Source of the DNA: JACVRW01 sp963803085
GTDB lineage: Bacteria; Actinomycetota; Thermoleophilia; Solirubrobacterales; Thermoleophilaceae
Direction: 5' to 3'
Assembly: GCA_963803085.1 (NCBI GenBank)
Contig: CAWDLE010000037.1
Location: 62,001 to 126,000, forward strand
Length of the DNA: 64,000 nucleotides
Part shown: positions 58,526-64,000 of the stretch, piece by piece
Layout of the letters: every line of letters starts with the position of its first letter
Position numbering within the stretch: position 1 is the first letter of the stretch
Position numbers and translations under genes: made by a program
Notes under the pieces: generated by a model
What the model saw: only the letters and a program-made list of their open reading frames with translations
Told to the model about the DNA's origin: nothing
The model's database searches: none

Positions 58526-59311
58526 TCAGGCCTCGGTTGAGGATAGAGAGTGCTCTCGCAGGCGACGGAGCCAGCGAAGCCGCAGCTCGGCGGCGGTCCT
58601 GGCGCGTTCCGAGGGCCCCGAGGCCCAGGTCGTGGCGCTCAGCCGCACGCCGTCCTTGTCGACCTCGACCACAGACACCTCTACGCCTGAGTCCTCGTCC
58701 CGGATCAGTTCCATCGCCTTGTCGAGGTCGGCGTCGAGCGGCAGCCAGACCGAAACCTCAACCTGGACGCGCGGGTCGAGGATGGTGTGGTTCACGACCG
58801 AACTCTGCGCGAGGCGCTCGTTCGGCACGATCAGGCGGCGGCCGTCGTCGAGCCGGATGTACGTGTAGGTGAGCTTCATGTCCTCCACGACCCCGCTCTC
58901 TTCCTCGAACGTGACGAGATCGCCGATCCGGATCGGCTGCGTGACCGCGAGCAGGATCCCCGCCATGCCGTTGGCGAGCGGCTGGCGCGCGGCGAAGCCG
59001 AGCACGAGGCCGAGCAGCGCCGAGGAGGCGAGTATGCCCTTCGCGATGCCGGATACGCCGTCGATCTGCGACGCCGCGACGGCCAGTCCGATCACCAGGA
59101 TCAACGCGTACACGAGCCGGCGGATCAGGCGCAGCCGGGTCTGCGTCGCGGGAGACAGCTGGCCCCTCGCCACGAACTCGCTCACCCGTTCGCCACGCTT
59201 CGAGATGATGCGATCGACGATCTGCGCGATCAGGAAGGCCACCGCGATCGACGCTCCCGCGATGATCCACTCCCTGGTCGTTGTGGCCGTGTAGAAATGG
59301 GCGTCCGGCAT
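58526..59311 (-). CDS. Small-conductance mechanosensitive channel (MscS family)
   Basis: A 261-residue MscS-type channel that releases solutes on osmotic downshock. Three helices occupy about residues 17-35, 65-85 and 92-115. The pore helix region is SALLGLVLGFAARQPLANGMAGILLAV, given in two parts of the conserved pattern. The beta domain follows with IRIGDLVTFEEESGVVEDM and LTYTYIRLDDGRRLIVPN. I chose MPDAHFYTAT as start; upstream codons are arginine/alanine-rich. The ATG shares CATG with the divergent gene, and TAGCCT lies eight bases upstream. Confidence 0.9.
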   Translation of the reverse strand: MPDAHFYTATTTREWIIAGASIAVAFLIAQIVDRIISKRGERVSEFVARGQLSPATQTRLRLIRRLVYALILVIGLAVAASQIDGVSGIAKGILASSALLGLVLGFAARQPLANGMAGILLAVTQPIRIGDLVTFEEESGVVEDMKLTYTYIRLDDGRRLIVPNERLAQSSVVNHTILDPRVQVEVSVWLPLDADLDKAMELIRDEDSGVEVSVVEVDKDGVRLSATTWASGPSERARTAAELRLRWLRRLREHSLSSTEA

Positions 59312-60614
59312 GGCGTATGAGGCTACCCCCGCGCGAACGCGCGCAATCGCGGCCGCGCGCGACTCCGAGGCGCTTCGCGCCGCTCTGCGCGTGGGCCTAT
59401 CGACCCGCGCTGCGGTTCTCCTCGTGGCGATCTTCGCCGCCCTTTCCTTCGGTCCTGCGAGTGGCGGGCTGGCGCGCGAAAACGCAGCCAAGTTCGACGA
59501 TCCCGCGCTCACGCACTCGCTGGCCGAGCCGCTGCTGGCGCCGCTCGCCCGCTGGGACTCCGTCTGGTACCTGCGGATCGCTGACTCGGGCTACGGAGGA
59601 ACGGCATCGCTGCGCCCCGGGCAGAGCCCGCGGCTTGCGCCAAGCAGCGCGCCCCGCGCCGCGTTCTTCCCGCTCTACCCGCTGCTGGTGCGCGCCGTTG
59701 CGACTCCGTTCGGCGCGTCCGAGGGCGCGCTGCTCGTGGCGGCCTATGCCGTGTCGCTCGCCGCGTTCCTCGGCGCCCTGGTCCTTCTCTACCGCCTAAC
59801 CGAGCTCGAGCTGGGGCGGCGGCTCGCGCGTCCCACGCTGCTCCTGCTCGCCGTGTTCCCCGCGGCCGTGTACTTCGGTGCGCCGTACTCGGAGAGCCTC
59901 TTCCTGTTGCTGGCCGTGGGCGCGTTCTATGCGGCCCGCAGTGGCAGCTGGGCCTGGGCCGGAGCATGCGCCGGGCTCGCGTCCGCCACTCGCAGCGCCG
60001 GCCTACTGCTCCTGATTCCGCTGGCGATGCTGTGGTGGAGCTCTCGCGAGCGGCGTCCACGCGACGCCGCATGGCTGCTGCTCGCGCCGCTCGGGATAGC
60101 GGCTTACGCGGCGTGGCTCGGCCTCGTCGAGGGCGATGCACTGCGCTTCCTCGACGTCCAGGAGGCGTGGTCGCGAGAGCTCAAGGTGCCGCTGAGCGGC
60201 GCCTGGGACGGCCTCGTGGCAGCGGTGGACGGCGTGCGTCAGCTGGCGTCGGGCTCGCGCACGCCCGTCTATTTCGAGGTGGCAGCCGGCGACCCGTTCC
60301 GGATCGCCGCCATCAACGTGATGCTGTTCGCCACGCTGATCTTCGCCGTCGTGGCGTGCGTGGGCGTGTGGCGCCGGCTCCCGCGGGCATACGGGGCGTG
60401 GGTTGGCGCGTCGCTGCTCCTGCCGCTCACGTTTCCCGTCACGCCCCAGCCCCTCATGTCCCTGCCCCGCTTCGTCGCCATCCTGTTCCCGCTCTTCATG
60501 TGGCTCGCGATCGTCTGCGACGAGCGCCGCAACACCGACCTCGTGGCCGCCGGCTTCGCGGTCGGCCTCGGGCTCTTCACGGCGCAGTACGCGAGCTGGC
60601 ACTGGATCTCATGA
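59310..60614 (+). CDS. PIG-V-like membrane mannosyltransferase
   Basis: A 434-residue GT-C fold protein with about nine helices. The first outer loop contains LARWDSVWYLRIADSGYGG and AFFPLYPLLVR, words typical of the PIG-V mannosyltransferase family (PF04188), which uses polyprenyl-phosphate-mannose. FPAAVYFGAPYSESLFLLL and GLASATRSAGLLLL are also typical. The ATG overlaps the MscS start on the other strand. A later start at GTG (VGLSTRAAVLL) is possible. It overlaps the HAD gene by four bases. Confidence 0.82.
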   Translation: MAYEATPARTRAIAAARDSEALRAALRVGLSTRAAVLLVAIFAALSFGPASGGLARENAAKFDDPALTHSLAEPLLAPLARWDSVWYLRIADSGYGGTASLRPGQSPRLAPSSAPRAAFFPLYPLLVRAVATPFGASEGALLVAAYAVSLAAFLGALVLLYRLTELELGRRLARPTLLLLAVFPAAVYFGAPYSESLFLLLAVGAFYAARSGSWAWAGACAGLASATRSAGLLLLIPLAMLWWSSRERRPRDAAWLLLAPLGIAAYAAWLGLVEGDALRFLDVQEAWSRELKVPLSGAWDGLVAAVDGVRQLASGSRTPVYFEVAAGDPFRIAAINVMLFATLIFAVVACVGVWRRLPRAYGAWVGASLLLPLTFPVTPQPLMSLPRFVAILFPLFMWLAIVCDERRNTDLVAAGFAVGLGLFTAQYASWHWIS

Positions 60615-61285
60615 GCCCCGCCGTGAGAGCGGTCCTGCTGGACGCGCTCGGCACCCTGGTCGAGCTCCAGCCTCCGGTCCCGCGTCTTCAGCGGCTGTTG
60701 CGGGAGGCCGGCTTCGACGTGAGCGAGGAGCGCGCGGCGGCTGGCTTCATGGCCGAGATCGCCTACTACCTCGACCACCACCTCGAGGGATCGGACCGCG
60801 AGCGCCTGGAGCGCCTGCGCGACCGCTGCGCGGAGGAGATGCGGCGGGCGCTCGAGCTGCCGGACCTCGATCACGCGACCGCTCGCCGCGCGATGCTAGC
60901 CGCGCTCGAGTTCCGGCCCTATCCGGACGTGCTGCCCGCGCTCGGCGAGCTCCGCGAGCGCGGGCTGACCGTGGTGATCGCGAGCAACTGGGACTGCTCG
61001 CTGCCGGAGTGGCTCGGCCCGGCGGGAATCATGGAGCTGGTGGACGGCGTGGTCACCTCAGCCGAGGTCGGTGCGCCGAAGCCGAACACGCGGGTCTTCG
61101 AGCGCGCGCTTGCGATCGCGGGCGTTGAGCCCCAGGAGGCGCTCCACGTGGGAGACAAGGTGGACAACGACGTGGAGGGAGCCCGCGCCGCCGGAGTACG
61201 TGGGGTTCTCCTGCAGCGCGAGGGCGACCCGCCGGCGGGCGTGGAGGCCATTTCCTCACTCCGGGAGCTCCCCGCCCTACTCTGA
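60611..61285 (+). CDS. HAD superfamily hydrolase
   Basis: A 224-residue HAD enzyme with a helical cap. Motif I reads VLLDALGTLVE, where the second Asp of DxDGT is replaced by Leu, as in some dehalogenase-like members. Motif II is IASNWDCS, motif III includes GAPKPNTRVFERAL, and motif IV is HVGDKVDNDVEGARAAG. The substrate is unknown. The ATG overlaps the stop of the mannosyltransferase gene and the next gene follows within a few bases. Confidence 0.87.
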   Translation: MSPAVRAVLLDALGTLVELQPPVPRLQRLLREAGFDVSEERAAAGFMAEIAYYLDHHLEGSDRERLERLRDRCAEEMRRALELPDLDHATARRAMLAALEFRPYPDVLPALGELRERGLTVVIASNWDCSLPEWLGPAGIMELVDGVVTSAEVGAPKPNTRVFERALAIAGVEPQEALHVGDKVDNDVEGARAAGVRGVLLQREGDPPAGVEAISSLRELPALL

Positions 61286-61291
61286 TTGGCC

Positions 61292-62128
61292 GTGGAGCAA
61301 GCCTGGATCGATCCCACACCGCCCCCGCCGCGGGTGCCGGAGCTGCCCGAGGGGGCCGGTCCACGCTGGCCTCCCTGGTACGCCGCGGCCGGGTTCCTGG
61401 TGGCGCTGATCGCGACGCTGGTCGTGGTGGGCATCGTCGCGGTGATCACAGGCGCCAGCACGACGGACGAGGACCCGACGTTCACGGTGGTGGCCACGTT
61501 CCTCCAGGGCGTGATCTTCATCGGCACCGCCGTGCTGTTCGCGTCGTTTACGGGGAAACCGCGCGCGCGGGATTTCGGGCTGCGCCCGGCGCGCTTCTGG
61601 CCGACCGTCGGCTGGGCGGCTCTGGGCCTGTTCTCGTTCTATGCCCTGGTGGCGGTCTACACGGCGATCGTGCAGCCGGATGCCGAGCAGACCGTGGCCC
61701 AGGACCTCGGCGCGGACAGGGGCACCCTGGGGCAGATCGCGGCGGGCTTCATGGTGATCTGCGTCGCCCCGGTGGCCGAGGAGTTCTTCTTCCGAGGCTT
61801 CTTCTACCGGGCACTGCGGAGCCGCTACTCGATCCTCGTGGCGGCGCTGATCGACGGTCTGCTGTTCGGGGCGATCCACTGGGACTTCTCGAGCGCGGAG
61901 GCGCTCCTGATCGTGCCCCCGCTCGCGGCGCTCGGCTTCATGTTCTGCCTCGTCTATGAGCGCACCGGCTCGCTCTATCCCGTGATCGCGCTCCATGCGC
62001 TCAACAACGCGATCGCGTTCGCGGTCACGATCGAGGAGCCCGGGATCTCGCTGGTGCTGGGTCCGCTGATGTTGGCGGCCTGCACGCTTGTGCCGCGAGC
62101 GCAAAGACAGCGGCCGGCCATGGCATAG
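61292..62128 (+). CDS. CPBP family intramembrane metalloprotease
   Basis: A 278-residue polytopic CPBP (Abi-type, CAAX protease-like) protein. The proline-rich cytoplasmic N-terminus precedes about seven helices. The family site is VAEEFFFRGFFYRAL (E163, E164, R168), with the second motif histidine in LFGAIHWDF and the third in ALHALNNAIAF. I used the GTG giving MEQAWIDPTPP; a TTG two codons earlier is possible. Members process prenylated or membrane proteins, and this substrate is unknown. Confidence 0.87.
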   Translation: MEQAWIDPTPPPPRVPELPEGAGPRWPPWYAAAGFLVALIATLVVVGIVAVITGASTTDEDPTFTVVATFLQGVIFIGTAVLFASFTGKPRARDFGLRPARFWPTVGWAALGLFSFYALVAVYTAIVQPDAEQTVAQDLGADRGTLGQIAAGFMVICVAPVAEEFFFRGFFYRALRSRYSILVAALIDGLLFGAIHWDFSSAEALLIVPPLAALGFMFCLVYERTGSLYPVIALHALNNAIAFAVTIEEPGISLVLGPLMLAACTLVPRAQRQRPAMA

Positions 62129-62138
62129 TGAGCGCCAT

Positions 62139-63137
62139 ATGAGTATCGGTCACCTCCTCCCGATCCCGCTCGTGATGCTGGCTCTGGCGCCGATGGCGCA
62201 CGCGCAGACGCCCGCGCCGCCCGCGCCGCCGGCCCCGCCCGTCACGCCCCCGCCCGCGCCGGCAGCCGGAAAGGCGACGCTCTCGGTGAAGGGTGGTCTC
62301 GCGACCAAGAAGACGCGCTACTTCGCGCCGTCGCAGCAGGTCGTGGTCCGCGGCGTCGTGAAGCCGTACGTACGCGGCGAGGTGCTCACGCTGTACGCGA
62401 TCCGCGGAAAGAAGGCCAGCAAGCAGGTGCGCCGCAGGGTCGGGAACCGTGGGCGCTACGAGTTCCGCTTCAAGGTCGGGAACGCCGGACCGGTGAGGCT
62501 CGTCGTGAAGCACCGGGCGAGCGGCGCGCAGAACGCCTTCCGGACCCGCGACGAGACCATTCAGGTGGTCAGCTGGAACGCGGGCCAGGGAACGCGCGGC
62601 ACGAAGGTCACGCTGCTCCAGCGCGGACTGCTCAAGCTCGGTTTCGCCACCCCGGTGACCGGCTATTTCGACTCGCTCACCGCGAACGCGGTCAACGCCT
62701 TCCGCAAGACAAACGGGCTGGGGCGCGACGGTTACGCGATCGGGTCCGTCTACGCGATGGTGATGCGCGGCCAGGGCGCATACGCGCTGCGTTACCCGAA
62801 GTCGGGGACCCACGGCAAGCACGTCGAGTTCGACTGGTCGCGACAGGTGCTGGTCCTGGCGGACCACGGCAAGCCGTATCGCGTGTACCACGTGTCCTCG
62901 GGCAAGCCGTCCACGCCGACGGTCTTCGGCAGTTACCGCTTCTACAGCAAGACGCCGGGTACGAACTCGCACGGGATGGTCTACTCGTCGTACTTCATCG
63001 GCGGGTACGCGATCCATGGATACGCGGACGTTCCGAACTACGCCGCGAGCCACGGTTGCCTGCGTGTGCCGATCCCGAACGCGGTGTCGATCTACAACTG
63101 GATCGACCTAGGCGACCCGATCTACACGTACGAGTAG
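62139..63137 (+). CDS. L,D-transpeptidase with peptidoglycan-binding domain
   Basis: A 332-residue secreted enzyme that makes 3-3 cross-links or attaches proteins to peptidoglycan. A signal peptide (residues 1-22, ending AHA) is followed by a Pro/Ala linker, a beta-rich domain (50-140), a peptidoglycan-binding segment (TLLQRGLLKLGF to FRKTNGLGRDG) and a YkuD domain. The catalytic motif has H293 in YAIHGYADVP and C307 in YAASHGCLRVP. It is the last gene before a strong hairpin. Confidence 0.93.
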   Translation: MSIGHLLPIPLVMLALAPMAHAQTPAPPAPPAPPVTPPPAPAAGKATLSVKGGLATKKTRYFAPSQQVVVRGVVKPYVRGEVLTLYAIRGKKASKQVRRRVGNRGRYEFRFKVGNAGPVRLVVKHRASGAQNAFRTRDETIQVVSWNAGQGTRGTKVTLLQRGLLKLGFATPVTGYFDSLTANAVNAFRKTNGLGRDGYAIGSVYAMVMRGQGAYALRYPKSGTHGKHVEFDWSRQVLVLADHGKPYRVYHVSSGKPSTPTVFGSYRFYSKTPGTNSHGMVYSSYFIGGYAIHGYADVPNYAASHGCLRVPIPNAVSIYNWIDLGDPIYTYE

Positions 63138-63156
63138 CGCGGCGGCCTGAACGCGA

Positions 63157-63183
63157 AGACCCCGCTCGGATCGAGCGGGGTCT
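63157..63183. terminator. Strong hairpin between convergent L,D-transpeptidase and M23 genes
   Basis: AGACCCCGCTCG pairs perfectly with CGAGCGGGGTCT across GAT, a 12-bp stem. There is no T run on either side, but the position between two convergent genes suggests a bidirectional terminator. Confidence 0.65.
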
Positions 63184-63245
63184 CCACGGTTCCCCCTTGG
63201 CTCCGCCGACCCACTGGGCCGGCGGCCACTTTCCCCGAGCCCGCC

Positions 63246-64000
63246 CTACTGCACCGCGGCGGTAGCGGTCACGTCGGTCTGAGCCTGATCCACGCCGACA
63301 TCCGCGGCGGGCGCGGCGACCTGCGCCTCGGTGGCGACCGGCTCCGGCGCGACCTCAGCCGGCGCGGCAACCTGCGCCTCGGTGGCGACCGGCTCCGGCG
63401 CGACCTCAGCCGGCGCGGCGACCTGGGTGTCGACCGCAACGGGCTCCGGCGCGACCGCGACCGGCTCGGCGGCAACCTCGGTCTCCACGGCGACCGGCTC
63501 CGGCGCGACCTCGGCGGGCGCTGCCACCTCGGTCTCCACGGCGACCGGCTCCGGCGCGACCTCGGCGGGCGCCGCGACCTCGGTCGTGACGGTTCCGGTC
63601 GGTGCGGCCTCGGCGGGCACCGGGGTCGCCTCGGTCGTCGTCGCCTCGGTCGTGGTGGCCTCCATGGCGGTGGCCTCCGTCGTCGTCGCGACCTCGCCCT
63701 CCGCGGTGGGCGCCACCTGCACGCTCTCGGCGGACGCCGGCTGCGTCGTGGCGGTGGCCGTCGTGGCCGTGGCGTCGTCCGGTGCTGCTCGTGCCGGCCA
63801 CGGTGGCCCGCTTGCCCGGGATGGTGGAGCCGCCCGACAGGTACGTGCTCGGGTTCTGCGCCTGCCCGTTCACGCGGGTCTCGAAGTGCAGGTGCGGTCC
63901 GGTGCAGCTACCGGTGCAGCCCACATAGCCGATCACCTGGCCCTGCTGAACCTGCGCCCCGTTGGACACGCCGAAGCGCGACAGGTGCGCGTAACACGTC
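63246..64000 (-). CDS. M23 family endopeptidase, 3' part with repetitive tail (frameshifted, 5' end beyond window)
   Basis: The visible start is the end of a LytM/M23 domain: CYAHLSRFGVSNGAQVQQGQ-like sequence, IGYVGCTGSCTGPHLHFETRVNG with the HLHFE zinc motif, then NPSTYLSGG. After TVAGTSST the frame turns arginine-rich. A one-base-shifted frame instead reads DDATATTATATT and a long Ala/Pro/Val/Glu tail to a stop. One extra G near 63777 would explain it. The enzyme should cut peptidoglycan cross-bridges outside the cell. The tail is made of EVAPEPVA-type units. The signal peptide and start lie outside the window. Confidence 0.8.
63319..63582. repeat. 51-base tandem repeats in the M23 tail
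   Basis: Units starting ACCTGCGCCTCGG recur at 63319 and 63370, and GTCTCCACGGCGACC recurs at 63481 and 63532, both with a 51-base (17-codon) period. Intermediate units are shortened. They encode Val/Ala/Pro/Glu-rich repeats. Confidence 0.8.

Noticed and set aside
55774..58872. A 1032-codon open frame on the plus strand opposite thiL, the PBP and mscS
   Set aside because: It is antisense to three well-conserved genes and its translation is Arg/Val/Asp-rich without recognisable domains, as expected for the mirror frame of high-GC genes.
61548..61563. CGTTTACGGGGAAACC as a third parS site
   Set aside because: Only about 10 of 16 positions match and the centre is not parS-like; it lies far from parAB inside the CPBP gene.
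63319..63582. Regular 51-base repeats as a CRISPR array
   Set aside because: The units are contiguous, in frame and coding, with no unique spacers and no cas genes.

Overview
The window is one contiguous piece of a high-GC bacterial chromosome that spans the replication-origin region. Gene order and content point to an actinobacterium of the Thermoleophilia / Solirubrobacterales kind. The grounds are the very high GC, many GTG and TTG starts, dnaA-dnaN-recF-dciA-gyrB facing away from rpmH-rnpA-yidD-yidC-jag-rsmG-parAB, menaquinone rather than ubiquinone enzymes, and Tat export. The taxon is inferred from layout and recalled family knowledge; no database search was run.

Layout. 1-6213 (minus strand): gyrB (cut by the left edge), dciA, recF, dnaN, dnaA. 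6214-6458: divergent origin-like intergenic region with one perfect TTGTCCACA DnaA box. 6459-11444 (plus): rpmH to parAB, with two parS-like sites nearby and an rsmG frame broken by at least one base. 11491-14465: tRNA-Ile, bifunctional nuclease, ddl and a PLP aminotransferase. 14527-19934: DUF4126 protein, type I phosphodiesterase, GtrA and two GT87-type membrane glycosyltransferases. 19866-22721: YmdB phosphodiesterase and an ABC-2 exporter. 22779-30471: a respiratory block of hemB, a fused siroheme-decarboxylase-like gene, hemL, a small unknown, the three-gene bc complex, menG and a polyprenyl diphosphate synthase. 30578-34721: Zn-ribbon protein, dcd, tatA, tatC, an anchored TPR-like protein, a STAS protein, tRNA-Lys and a class IV aminotransferase. 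34827-39441: nucleotide-sugar genes (2-epimerase, 6-dehydrogenase, 3-oxidase, N-acyltransferase) and a membrane protein. 39533-46467: RDD protein, purA, dnaB carrying a 428-residue intein, rplI, rpsR, ssb, rpsF. 46515-53366: otsA-treT trehalose pair, RsbW-like protein, HtrA protease and a two-component system. 53438-63137: degenerate M28-like membrane protein, FlgM-like small protein, thiL, a class A PBP, MscS channel, PIG-V-like mannosyltransferase, HAD hydrolase, CPBP protease and L,D-transpeptidase. 63246-64000: the 3' part of an M23 endopeptidase whose repetitive tail is reached only through a frameshift.

How it fits together. The genes near the origin cover replication initiation, chromosome segregation and membrane-protein insertion. 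The hem-qcr-men block supplies tetrapyrrole precursors, menaquinone and the quinol:cytochrome c reductase that uses both, while tatA/tatC in the window can export the twin-arginine Rieske protein. The nucleotide-sugar block and the membrane glycosyltransferases point to a decorated cell envelope.

Most notable: a fused AhbA/AhbB-type siroheme decarboxylase between hemB and hemL; a cysteine-free b6-type cytochrome b with a subunit IV-cytochrome c fusion; a DnaB intein with an apparently intact LAGLIDADG endonuclease; a Gram-negative-style insertion in GyrB; a TAGACT-N10-ATG promoter signature at three unlinked genes; a small two-part interspersed repeat; and two frameshifts of the same one-extra-G type that may be sequence errors. 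No CRISPR array, insertion sequence or prophage was seen. No stretch over 300 bases lacks a gene.
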